A stretch of DNA of 64,000 bases, from NCBI RefSeq assembly GCF_020178975.1, contig NZ_JAHXBU010000094.1, forward strand, positions 770,537-834,536, in the 5' to 3' direction. The DNA comes from Cesiribacter sp. SM1. Its GTDB lineage: Bacteria; Bacteroidota; Bacteroidia; Cytophagales; Cyclobacteriaceae. This document shows, piece by piece, positions 36,098 through 44,102 of this stretch; the stretch's first letter is position 1; each line of letters starts with the position of its first letter. The position numbers and the translations under genes were made by a program. Under the pieces are notes generated by a model, which saw nothing but the letters and a program-made list of their open reading frames with translations, did no database searches and was not told the origin of the DNA.

Positions 36098-36658
36098 ATG
36101 AGCTTGGTTCGGCAATATGAAGTACTGGCAAAGAAGCAACTGGCTCTGCAGGAAGGTATTGAGCTTATGAAGCAGATTCAGATTGATCTTAACCGGCAGA
36201 TGATGTCGGCAAACGTCTGGGGCCTTACAGCCGTGGCGGCCAATGCAACTCTTATCCCTCTGAACGTTATTATCAACAGTTTTGAACTGAAGAAAGCTAA
36301 TAGTATTTATCAAACTTTGGTACGGCAGGTGTATGATAAGTTTGCCAGTAGCGGAACACGCGCAGAAGGCGTGGCAAAAACCTCTCTGGGCATCCTCAAA
36401 AAGGTAGTGGTAGAGGAGCTTACTCGAAATGCATTGAAAGACTACATTCCTGGGGTAAATATACTAATAGGACTTGCCGAAGACTCTCTGGCATTCTGGC
36501 AGGCACTTCAAACTGTCAGTTCAGGCAGTCAGGAAATGAAGATGATAGCTAGAAACATCAGTCTGAAGATAGCGACGGCCAACCGTGAATTATTACAATT
36601 GGGTATTCAAAGAGCATACATACATGACCGTATGCAGGAAGTCTCCCGCATTGCCTGA
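36098..36658 (+). CDS. Helical protein of unknown function in T6SS locus
   Basis: 186 residues, not recognised. It starts with a helical, Gln-rich stretch (residues 1-35). A moderately hydrophobic middle follows (M-S-A-N-V-W-G-L-T-A-V-A-A-N-A-T-L-I-P-L-N), then more helices. There is no signal peptide and no LysM. The last 70 residues (V-N-I-L-I-G-L-A-E-D-S-L-A-F-W, then a charged helix) recall the C-terminal part of the LysM protein at 29382. It stands between hcp and vgrG, a place often taken by effectors, adaptors or accessory tail proteins. Traces of degraded coding sequence lie on both sides, so this is a site of gene turnover. Confidence 0.7.
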   Translation: MSLVRQYEVLAKKQLALQEGIELMKQIQIDLNRQMMSANVWGLTAVAANATLIPLNVIINSFELKKANSIYQTLVRQVYDKFASSGTRAEGVAKTSLGILKKVVVEELTRNALKDYIPGVNILIGLAEDSLAFWQALQTVSSGSQEMKMIARNISLKIATANRELLQLGIQRAYIHDRMQEVSRIA

Positions 36659-37055
36659 TGTCCAAGAGCCTATCTAATAATTTGATGTGAGTCTAAAAGA
36701 TATAGTTATAGATCCAAAAACTGGTGACTTTGTTCATGCTGAAGTATCATAGACAGATTCATAAGCTAAGTATAATGCTATTTATATTTATAGGAACATA
36801 GATATAAAGATTCATTGTCTAGGTGGTGTTTGATAGTATAGATCTATTTCTAATGGAATTGTTCAAGAATGCATGTTATGAGTTAGTGGGAACATTAAAA
36901 GTCACTGATAAACACCAATCACAGCATATTCGTCTTTAGCGTTGAGAATTAGTTAAGAATTACTTCAACTAATTTCTATTTAGGACTTATAGTTTCTTTG
37001 CTGACTATTTACATCAATATATTATTTGTCAAGTTACATCTAATAAAGTACTATT
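36659..37055 (+). other. AT-rich gap before vgrG
   Basis: 397 bp. A short open stretch (36681-36752; S-L-K-D-I-V-I-D-P-K-T-G-D-F-V-H-A-E-V-S) reads like a piece of protein without a start and may be a gene remnant. Nothing else is recognisable. Confidence 0.5.
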
Positions 37056-38921
37056 TTGGCACAGCACGTAGAAGTCAATATCACCATTGAAGGAGAGGAA
37101 ATTACGCCTTTCTCCCTCATTTCCATTTCACAGGATATTCACCACCATCATGTGTTTGAGGTGGTGTTGCCGGTAGATGCATTCGAAAACAGCAGCCGGG
37201 GTATACTGGAGCAGTCAAAGGGCTATATTGGCAAGTCCATTATTATTCGCTTTGGCCCGCATTTGTTTGAAAGAAGGCATGCAGATAACCAGTTTATCGG
37301 GCTTATCACCAACATTGGCGTGAGCCGCTCGGGCAATGGTGAGCGCCAGATTGTGATTAGGGGTAACAGCCCAACCATTATGATGGATGGCAATGGTCAA
37401 TGCCGCTCCTTCACCCAAAAATCCTTACAGGATATTGCAAATGCCATGTTGGAAAAAGTGCCGCGATCATTGGAAAGTCATATTGGTCCACAGTTTGGTG
37501 GTACCATTCCCTATGTTGTGCAGTTTAACGAAAGCAATTGGGCTTTTCTGAAGCGCATGGCAGCACGCTATGGCGAGTGGTGCTATTACGATGGTGCCAA
37601 ACTGGTGTTTGGTAAACTCCCGCAAGGTACTGTTGTAGATCTCCCTTTTGGCGAAGATCTCTTTAACTTTGAATTTGACCTGCGGCTCCTGCCTACCAAT
37701 GGCAAAGCCGTTGCCTACAATTACCTGGAAAGCAAAGCTTACGAAGGTACTACGGCTTCGGCAGCGGTAAGTGACCTGGATGATTTTGGTAAATTCGCAC
37801 TCGACCAGTCTTCCAGGATCTATTCGCAGGAGCCAGTGTTTGCATCTGCAGATGTGGTGGTACAACAACAGGAACTGGATGATATCTTATTGCAGCAGAA
37901 AGCATCCTCTGCCCGTAACATGGTAGTGGCTACAGGCGATAGTGACAATCCCCACCTCAACGTAGGCACCGTGATCAACATCACCGGAGAAGGCGTGCAT
38001 GAGCAGGACTACGGTCGTTTTATCATTACCTCTGTCACACACAGCATCAGTGGTACATATTCTTACAGTAACGGTTTTACAGCTATTCCGGCAGAGAATC
38101 AATCGCCTCCTGCTCCGGCAATACGCAAACCTGTGGGAGATATTCAGCCGGCCCTTATCATAGATAATGCAGACCCCGAAGGTTTGGGCAGGGTAAAGGC
38201 GCAGTTTTACTGGCAGCCGGCACCGGAATCAACTCCCTGGATAAGGGTGGCTAACACCATGGCTGGCAACGGAAAAAGCAATGTCCATGGCTTCTATTTT
38301 ACCCCAGAGGTGGGCGATGAGGTGATGGTTGGCTTTGAAGATAACAATCCCGATAAGCCATTTGTGATGGGCAGCGTGTACCATAAAAAGGTGGCTCCTT
38401 CGGAATGGAAAGATAGCAGCAACCAGATTAAGGTAATACGCACCCGCAATGGCAACCAGATTTACCTGTTCGATAAAGATGGTAAAGAAGAAATTAAAAT
38501 CCTGAACAAGGATGTGGGGGATCCCACCAATATCATCTCCCTTTCTATGGATGGTGAAGGTAAAATTACCATCGAAACCAAAGGCGAGCTGGTGATGAAA
38601 GCAAAATCCATACAAATGGATGCGGATGAAGGCATAAAGATTACTTCCGGCAAGGCTACTGAAATGAAAGCGCAGGAACTCAGTGTGAAAACCGATCAGA
38701 ACATAAAGATGGATGCCGGTCAGGGCATTAAGACCAGCTCCAGCCAGGCAACTGAAATGAAAGCCATGGAGCTGAAAGTGGATGCTGATATGGCCATCAA
38801 CATGAAATGTCAGCAGATGAAGCTGGAGAGCTCAATGGCTCAATTGAAGGCCGCCGCAAATCTGGATATTGATGGCGGAGCTATGGCATCTGTTAAGGCT
38901 GCTATCATCAAGTTGAATTAA
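37056..38921 (+). CDS. vgrG: T6SS spike protein VgrG (TssI)
   Basis: 621 residues. The start is TTG at 37056: an in-frame stop lies 12 bases upstream, and the next residues A-Q-H-V-E-V-N-I-T-I-E-G fit the family start. The gp27-like base (1-350; F-L-K-R-M-A-A-R-Y-G-E-W-C-Y-Y) is followed by the gp5-like OB domain (about 355-450; ADPEGLGRVKAQFYW, EVGDEVMVGFEDNNPDKPF). A C-terminal beta-helix needle comes last, with repeats such as ATEMKAQELSVKTD and ATEMKAMELKVDAD. There is no extra enzyme domain after the needle, so it is a structural spike. The PAAR protein at 43180 should cap its tip. It begins the second T6SS gene group with tssE, tssF and tssG. Confidence 0.95.
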   Translation: MAQHVEVNITIEGEEITPFSLISISQDIHHHHVFEVVLPVDAFENSSRGILEQSKGYIGKSIIIRFGPHLFERRHADNQFIGLITNIGVSRSGNGERQIVIRGNSPTIMMDGNGQCRSFTQKSLQDIANAMLEKVPRSLESHIGPQFGGTIPYVVQFNESNWAFLKRMAARYGEWCYYDGAKLVFGKLPQGTVVDLPFGEDLFNFEFDLRLLPTNGKAVAYNYLESKAYEGTTASAAVSDLDDFGKFALDQSSRIYSQEPVFASADVVVQQQELDDILLQQKASSARNMVVATGDSDNPHLNVGTVINITGEGVHEQDYGRFIITSVTHSISGTYSYSNGFTAIPAENQSPPAPAIRKPVGDIQPALIIDNADPEGLGRVKAQFYWQPAPESTPWIRVANTMAGNGKSNVHGFYFTPEVGDEVMVGFEDNNPDKPFVMGSVYHKKVAPSEWKDSSNQIKVIRTRNGNQIYLFDKDGKEEIKILNKDVGDPTNIISLSMDGEGKITIETKGELVMKAKSIQMDADEGIKITSGKATEMKAQELSVKTDQNIKMDAGQGIKTSSSQATEMKAMELKVDADMAINMKCQQMKLESSMAQLKAAANLDIDGGAMASVKAAIIKLN

Positions 38922-38957
38922 CAAAAGGAACAGAGCTAATATTTTTCAAAGTGCCTT

Positions 38958-39398
38958 ATGCTTCCTTCCTACTACACTTTTCCACTTAACTGCCAGAAAA
39001 TCATGGAGAAGCAGAGGCAGCCGCGCTGCAGCCTGGCAGATTCCATCAGGCAGCACATTCACCTTATTTTGCGCACACATTTTAATGAGTACCGCTTCGA
39101 TCCCCGCTTTGGCTGTATGGTGTGGGATAAGGATTTTGAAACCATCAGGAGTGTGTACAAATGGAAAACGGAACTGATTGATGCCTTTGGCAAAGCCCTC
39201 AAAAGCTACGAAAAAAGGCTGCAGCAGATTCAGGTGGTAGTAGATCTTGATGACCAGAAAATTATTGATCCCCAAACGCACAAGTTGATTGAACTGCGGA
39301 AAAGGATTATCATTCATGCAGCCGGTACCATTGGCCAGACCAACGAATCTTTTCAGCATACCGAGTATATCTTTTTCAGTCCCCTGTCTTTAACCTGA
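38958..39398 (+). CDS. tssE: T6SS baseplate protein TssE (gp25-like)
   Basis: 146 residues from ATG 38958; an ATG at 39003 (MEKQRQP) would give 131, closer to the usual length, and cannot be excluded. The gp25/GPW core has S-L-A-D-S-I-R-Q-H-I, DPRFGCMVWDKDFE and a C-terminal E-L-R-K-R-I-I-I-H-A strand. TssE starts sheath assembly on the baseplate as part of the wedge with TssF and TssG. It sits in the usual order vgrG-tssE-tssF-tssG. Confidence 0.88.
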   Translation: MLPSYYTFPLNCQKIMEKQRQPRCSLADSIRQHIHLILRTHFNEYRFDPRFGCMVWDKDFETIRSVYKWKTELIDAFGKALKSYEKRLQQIQVVVDLDDQKIIDPQTHKLIELRKRIIIHAAGTIGQTNESFQHTEYIFFSPLSLT

Positions 39399-39408
39399 TC
39401 TCTCTCTT

Positions 39409-41271
39409 ATGATAGGACAAGCCACACCCAATACCTTTCATCCCGATAGCTTCAGAAAAGAGCAGGTGATCCGCAGGCTTCGCAGCAGGGCCATACAATA
39501 CTGGGGGCTGCAGGAGGCCGATGCCGATAAGCTGGACCCACTGGTGGATATGCTACTGGGTGCCTGTTCAGTAGAGTTTGAGCGTACTGCACAGGAAGTG
39601 CATGTTTCACAAAGCAGACTTCTGGAGCGCCTGGCACAGCTCATGGTGCCGGAGGTGTACACCAATGCCCGCCCCGCTCATGCCATTATGCATGCCAGGG
39701 CAGATGGGGCCATCCTGAAGCTTAAGCCCGAAGACCAGTTTTTTGTAGAAAAAGAAGTACAGGAAGATAATAAGATAAGTACCCTGCCCATCACCTTTTC
39801 GCCGGTTACTAACTGTCAGGTGTACGATGCGGCCGTTGTTTGCCAGGCTGTAGGAAATAAAATTACATTCTATGAGACTCCCCTGGCAAAAGGCAAGAGC
39901 CTGTATGGAGAAACAAAAGAAAACCTGGCGCCCTACACGCTATGGCTTGGCCTGCGGCTGAACACAAAAATTGCCAGCCTGAAAGGCATGCGTTTGTTCT
40001 TCGACTGGAAAAACGATCTGGACAGAAAAAAGTATCTCCCCCTGCTATCGGCAGCCAAATGGTCCGAAAACGAAACAACACTTAAGGTAGTCCATGGTTT
40101 TGCCAGGCAGTCTGGCGACAGGCTGCAGGATTTTGATGCTATGGCAGAGCTCGAAGGGCATGTGCTGCAGTATTATCAGCAGCACTTTATTGCCATCGAA
40201 GAGGGTGAACATAAGCTTAGCTACCAGAAATACCCGGCAGAATTTGCCCCTGTTTTTACACCCGATCAGCTTAAGGAAATAAAAGAAGAGCTGGTTTGGC
40301 TGAAGATAAATTTTCCGGGACTGGCCTCGCAGCAGCCCCTGCATGAGGTGTACTGCACGCTTAACTGTTTCCCGGTGATGAACCGTAAACTGCACCAGAA
40401 CAGCCGGCCTTACACCCTTACGCCTAATCTCAACATCATTCCAATCCAGAGCAGTGAACACTACCTTTCCATCAGGCGGGTGTACACCGATAACCGCGCT
40501 TACCGCTCGCTATCATTCAGAGAAGTAGGCGAGGCGGAAGATGGCACCTATTCTGTGAGGCAGGGAGGCGTTGCGCGCTTCGACCAGCGGAATGCCACCA
40601 GCCTGCTTAACTACCTGTGGGACCTGCTGCGCGATGAAAGTGCAGCCTTTTCAGCCTTTGGGCATCATGCCCTTACTACGGAGATACGTTCGCTTGAGCA
40701 GGGGCTTACACGGCTGCAGATGCATTTTCTGCAGAAACTACAGGAGCAATCATCCAAATGCCACCTCTTGCTGCACACCAAAACCCCCGAAGATGTGTGG
40801 GTAGAGTTCTGGTCAACGCAGGGTGCTGCAGCAAACCAGCTGCCCTCGGGCAAAAAAGCCAGTCCCCAGACCCAGACCTTTGTTAAGCGCGAAGACCTGA
40901 TGCTGATCACCGCCACTGCAGGAGGCAAGGAGGCCATGAATGAAACAGAAAAGCTGCAGGTCTATAAGCATACCTTGCTCACCCGAAACCGCATTGTAAC
41001 CGAAGAAGATATCAAATCTGCCTGTTTTGCCGAGCTGGGCGAAAAGCTGGAGCGTGTTACTGTTAAGAAAGGCTTTGTGGTAGATGCCTCTGCGAAAAAA
41101 GGCTTTAGCGCTACGCTGGATGTTGTGCTCACCCCTGCTCCTAATTTTACGGAGATAAACTGGAAAGGCGCATGCTACGAGATGCAGGCGCTGCTGGAGC
41201 GCAAGAAGATGTTCACAACCAAAATACAGGTGTATACACAAACTGAATTTGCTGCAAATGTACCAGGGTGA
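39409..41271 (+). CDS. tssF: T6SS baseplate protein TssF
   Basis: 620 residues. The N-terminus (A-D-K-L-D-P-L-V-D-M-L-L-G-A, then R-L-L-E-R-L-A-Q-L-M-V-P-E) is a TssF hallmark, and the later N-C-F-P-V-M-N-R block, where TssF proteins carry a conserved N-x-F-x-x-x-N-R, supports it. Two TssF with one TssG form the core of each baseplate wedge. It starts 10 bp after tssE and its 3' end overlaps tssG by 14 bases, which suggests coupled translation. Length is close to that of other TssF proteins. Confidence 0.93.
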   Translation: MIGQATPNTFHPDSFRKEQVIRRLRSRAIQYWGLQEADADKLDPLVDMLLGACSVEFERTAQEVHVSQSRLLERLAQLMVPEVYTNARPAHAIMHARADGAILKLKPEDQFFVEKEVQEDNKISTLPITFSPVTNCQVYDAAVVCQAVGNKITFYETPLAKGKSLYGETKENLAPYTLWLGLRLNTKIASLKGMRLFFDWKNDLDRKKYLPLLSAAKWSENETTLKVVHGFARQSGDRLQDFDAMAELEGHVLQYYQQHFIAIEEGEHKLSYQKYPAEFAPVFTPDQLKEIKEELVWLKINFPGLASQQPLHEVYCTLNCFPVMNRKLHQNSRPYTLTPNLNIIPIQSSEHYLSIRRVYTDNRAYRSLSFREVGEAEDGTYSVRQGGVARFDQRNATSLLNYLWDLLRDESAAFSAFGHHALTTEIRSLEQGLTRLQMHFLQKLQEQSSKCHLLLHTKTPEDVWVEFWSTQGAAANQLPSGKKASPQTQTFVKREDLMLITATAGGKEAMNETEKLQVYKHTLLTRNRIVTEEDIKSACFAELGEKLERVTVKKGFVVDASAKKGFSATLDVVLTPAPNFTEINWKGACYEMQALLERKKMFTTKIQVYTQTEFAANVPG

Positions 41272-42166
41272 AGACGATTACCGTGCAGAGGCACTCATAG
41301 CTTTCTGGCTGGAGAACGAGGTGTTGTCGCTCGACAATCTCACCATTCAGCCCGAGGGTACTTTTCAGCGCCCCTACAGCAAGGATGTGCTGGCAATTGA
41401 GCGTGGCGAAAAAGCCCCTGGCAGCCAGGTAAAGCTGCGCATCAGCAGGGAGGGCTTGTACGATATGCTGCCGGAAGGCCTTTTCCACCAGGCAGAGCAA
41501 AAAACACAAAAAAGCACAGAGGAAGCAGTAAAAGAATCTGAAAGGTACGAAAGGGAAGAGGCTGCAGCCCGTCGCATGTTCCTGCCCCTGGAGCAGGAGT
41601 TTTACCGGCAGCGGATCTGGTTGGAGCATACTGAGCTCCAGGCCTGCCTCAATACTGTGCGTCCAGAGAACGAAAGCTTTTTCATGAACTTCTGGGGAAT
41701 CGACAAAAAAGCATTCACGCCCCAGCAGAGCCTTAACCTGCTGGCTGTTTTGCCCCACCTGCACGAGGTGGTGGGAGACCAGGAGCTGGTGGCTTTTTGC
41801 CTGGAGAAGATCATCCAGGAACCTGTATCCATAGCCTACACCCAGCAGCAGGAAGAGCTACCGGAAGGTCAGGGTGTTTCCCTTCTGGGCAATGTGAGCC
41901 TGGGGGTAGATGTGGTATTGGGGGGAAGCTGGTGGGCTGATGAGCCTGCCATAGAAGTGACCGTAGGCCCCATTGCAGCGGAAAAGCTGCCCCGGTTCCT
42001 GCCGGAAGGCAAGACTTACAAGCAGATCAAGAAATTATATGGCTACTTCTTTCCGGCAGAAGCCAGCGTGATTACGAATGTTGCCATCGAAAAAGCCGGC
42101 ACCGGCTTCAAATTGGTAGCAGAAAACATGCATGCCGGCAGACTGGGATACACAACAGAAATTTAA
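41258..42166 (+). CDS. tssG: T6SS baseplate protein TssG
   Basis: 302 residues from ATG 41258, inside the end of tssF; a TTG at 41249 is less likely. It was recognised as TssG mainly by position after tssF and by the family-like features E-A-L-I-A-F-W-L-E-N-E, the F-F-M-N-F-W-G-I-D motif and the C-terminal G-Y-F-F-P-A-E block. The charged insert at about residues 82-115 (Q-K-S-T-E-E-A-V-K-E-S-E-R) is coiled-coil-like and is not something I know from Proteobacterial TssG. TssG with two TssF and TssK completes the baseplate wedge. Confidence 0.85.
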   Translation: MYQGEDDYRAEALIAFWLENEVLSLDNLTIQPEGTFQRPYSKDVLAIERGEKAPGSQVKLRISREGLYDMLPEGLFHQAEQKTQKSTEEAVKESERYEREEAAARRMFLPLEQEFYRQRIWLEHTELQACLNTVRPENESFFMNFWGIDKKAFTPQQSLNLLAVLPHLHEVVGDQELVAFCLEKIIQEPVSIAYTQQQEELPEGQGVSLLGNVSLGVDVVLGGSWWADEPAIEVTVGPIAAEKLPRFLPEGKTYKQIKKLYGYFFPAEASVITNVAIEKAGTGFKLVAENMHAGRLGYTTEI

Positions 42167-42173
42167 CGCTACC

Positions 42174-42470
42174 ATGGCTCCTAAAAAGATTGTTTTTACA
42201 GCACTGGCCGATACCCATGTAAACTACAAAGGCAGGTACGTGCGCTTTACCGGAAGGCCCAGAAAGATCCTGGACATGAATGGTAAAACTTTTACCCTGC
42301 CCAACGGAGCATACGGCTACTGCTACTCCGTAAATGGAGCCACCATGTATGTTGCCCTCAAGGAAAGCCTGCTGTTGCCGCCCCTGAAGTCATTCAACTT
42401 TGCCACCTGGAATTTCCACCTAAGCATACGCCCCCACTCTGATAAAGGCTGGGAAATTGAAAATACCTAA
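42174..42470 (+). CDS. Small protein of unknown function following tssG
   Basis: 98 residues from ATG 42174, 7 bp after tssG. An upstream ATG at 42132 would overlap tssG and is less likely. The protein is basic and rich in aromatic residues and beta-type sequence (V-R-F-T-G-R-P-R-K-I-L-D-M-N-G, Y-G-Y-C-Y-S-V-N-G-A-T-M-Y-V-A-L). There is no signal peptide or membrane helix. Its position at the end of the structural genes and the start of the effector island fits a small baseplate accessory protein, a chaperone or an immunity protein. No family recognised. Confidence 0.65.
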   Translation: MAPKKIVFTALADTHVNYKGRYVRFTGRPRKILDMNGKTFTLPNGAYGYCYSVNGATMYVALKESLLLPPLKSFNFATWNFHLSIRPHSDKGWEIENT

Positions 42471-42576
42471 GCCCTAATGAGGGGGTAGCTATCGGAAACT
42501 AAATTGCTGGCCAAAAATATATATGCCGGGCGCTTAGATCTTCTGCAATGAAAAGGAAATTTAAATAGCTTAAGCA

Positions 42577-43131
42577 ATGATAAATTATAAATATTTAGCA
42601 AGAGTACACCATGTGCCTTTTGATCAGTACAATGGTTTGTATGTTGCTCGTGATTATAGGGATCCCTATAGTTCAAGATTTATTTGCTCCTACAACGACG
42701 GGAAGAATCATAAAGCCAGGCTTTTCCAATTCTTCAGGAGATGTGGGCAAAATGAAATCCAGAGAGATTGGGAATTGCATCATATTGTGGAGGGGCAGCA
42801 TTTTGCAGACATAGACTTTTCAGGCAGACTTAGCAAAATGTATGCATATGAACTTCCATGTGTTTTGATACATAAAGAAGAACACAGGGCTTACAATCGT
42901 CTCCTTCATATTAAGGAAACGGATGAACTGTATCGGGATCAGCTTCCTAAAGATATGCTGCAACGCTCACAACAAGCTGCAGCAAGTGCTCATGATAAAA
43001 GTCAGCAAAGGAAGCTGCAAATACGCATCAAAGATATTGAACATTTATACCTGGATGCATACAGCGGAGATACGGTCTTACAACGTATTGCACAGAATGT
43101 TATAAATGAGGCCAAAGAACTAATAGGCTGA
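42577..43131 (+). CDS. HNH-like protein, putative T6SS nuclease effector
   Basis: 184 residues. The stretch DWELHHIVEGQHFAD (His68, His69, His75) followed by LPCVLIHKEEHRAYN (His103, Asn107) has the spacing of a beta-beta-alpha metal (HNH/Endo VII-like) nuclease: a first His pair, a linker with a conserved Pro, then H-x-x-x-N. The opening 65 residues are polar without a known domain, and the last 60 are charged helices. It lies between tssG and the PAAR gene, where T6SS cargo is often found. No partner that looks like an immunity protein is adjacent, except perhaps the small gene before it. Alternatively it may be an inactive HNH-fold protein or one with a different substrate. Confidence 0.6.
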   Translation: MINYKYLARVHHVPFDQYNGLYVARDYRDPYSSRFICSYNDGKNHKARLFQFFRRCGQNEIQRDWELHHIVEGQHFADIDFSGRLSKMYAYELPCVLIHKEEHRAYNRLLHIKETDELYRDQLPKDMLQRSQQAAASAHDKSQQRKLQIRIKDIEHLYLDAYSGDTVLQRIAQNVINEAKELIG

Positions 43132-43179
43132 ATTTTCAAGCAAGGTAGTAAAAGTTATATGCAATAGTTTCTATGTGCT

Positions 43180-43713
43180 ATGAGTAAGCCAGCAGCCAGA
43201 ATCGGTGATATGCATATGTGTCCCATGGTCACGCCAGGCCTTCCGCCTGTGCCCCATGTTGGCGGGCCTATTACCGGTCCCGGCTGCCCAACCGTGCTGA
43301 TCGGAGGCATGCCCGCCGCGGTGATGGGTGACATGTGCACTTGTGTAGGTCCGCCCGATACTATCGTGCTGGGCTCAACAGGAGTGTTCATTGGCGGCAA
43401 ACCTGCAGCCCGCATGGGTGACCAGTGCGTACACGGCGGTGCTATCACCCTTGGCTGCCCCACCGTCCTCATTGGTGAAACCGGCGGCGGCGGTGGTGGT
43501 GGCGCTGCGACTAAGAAAGGATCTGGTGGGGGTGGAAGTTCTTCCTCTTCTGCAGCAAAATCAGGTGGTTTGGCTGCCATGCCGGTGGAGGCTTTGAAGA
43601 ATGTGATTAGAGATGCACCTCCTGATGTGGCAAAAAAGCTCGCTCAAGTGGTGACCTTAAAAGAAGCTACTATTGATGGGACTCCCTTTTGTAAAATTTG
43701 TAGTAAGTCATAA
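43180..43713 (+). CDS. PAAR-domain spike tip protein
   Basis: 177 residues. Residues 1-100 are a PAAR domain of the DUF4150-like kind. It has S-K-P-A-A-R-I-G-D-M-H-M-C-P, the internal repeats GCPTVLIGGMPAAVMGD and G-G-K-P-A-A-R-M-G-D-Q-C, and metal-ligand His and Cys residues. A Gly/Ser-rich linker and a helical tail of about 65 residues follow, ending T-P-F-C-K-I-C-S-K-S. It sharpens the VgrG tip and carries effectors. The tail has no known toxin fold; it may be a docking region for the following proteins. Confidence 0.92.
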   Translation: MSKPAARIGDMHMCPMVTPGLPPVPHVGGPITGPGCPTVLIGGMPAAVMGDMCTCVGPPDTIVLGSTGVFIGGKPAARMGDQCVHGGAITLGCPTVLIGETGGGGGGGAATKKGSGGGGSSSSSAAKSGGLAAMPVEALKNVIRDAPPDVAKKLAQVVTLKEATIDGTPFCKICSKS

Positions 43714-43730
43714 ATACAAAAGAGCTTGCA

Positions 43731-44081
43731 ATGAAATTAATCATAAAAACTGCTCAATTATGTTACTTGTCCGCTGATTTGAAAACAAAAGCAAATTTAA
43801 ATATGGCTGAATATTTGAGAAAGCGCTTTCCACTCGAATTTGCTAGCACTGATGTTAATAATATAATCCAGTTGATTTCAAAACAAAGAAAAGCAGCCAA
43901 TAGCTATGGTGTAGAAAAAGAAAATGATATAGCTACTTTTCTAGATTTTTCAGTAATGTACGGCGAAGGATTTCATTTAGATGAATGGGCTCAAGATGTG
44001 CTGCAATGCATCAAATTATATGGTCCTGATAAAATGGCATTGCTCCGCCATTATGTTCGTAGAACAGGAATTGAACTATGA
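43731..44081 (+). CDS. Small protein between PAAR and toxin candidate
   Basis: 116 residues, mostly helical, soluble and without a signal peptide. A conserved-looking end (N-D-I-A-T-F-L-D-F-S-V-M-Y-G-E-G-F, then L-L-R-H-Y-V-R-R-T-G-I) resembles small proteins that I know to occur between PAAR/VgrG genes and effectors, whose role is not settled. It starts 17 bp after the PAAR gene and ends 21 bp before the effector, so it is very likely co-expressed with them. A chaperone or adaptor is more likely than an immunity protein, because it precedes the effector and is not paired behind it. Confidence 0.65.
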   Translation: MKLIIKTAQLCYLSADLKTKANLNMAEYLRKRFPLEFASTDVNNIIQLISKQRKAANSYGVEKENDIATFLDFSVMYGEGFHLDEWAQDVLQCIKLYGPDKMALLRHYVRRTGIEL

Positions 44082-44102
44082 CCAAATGCAAAATTTTTGA
44101 AT

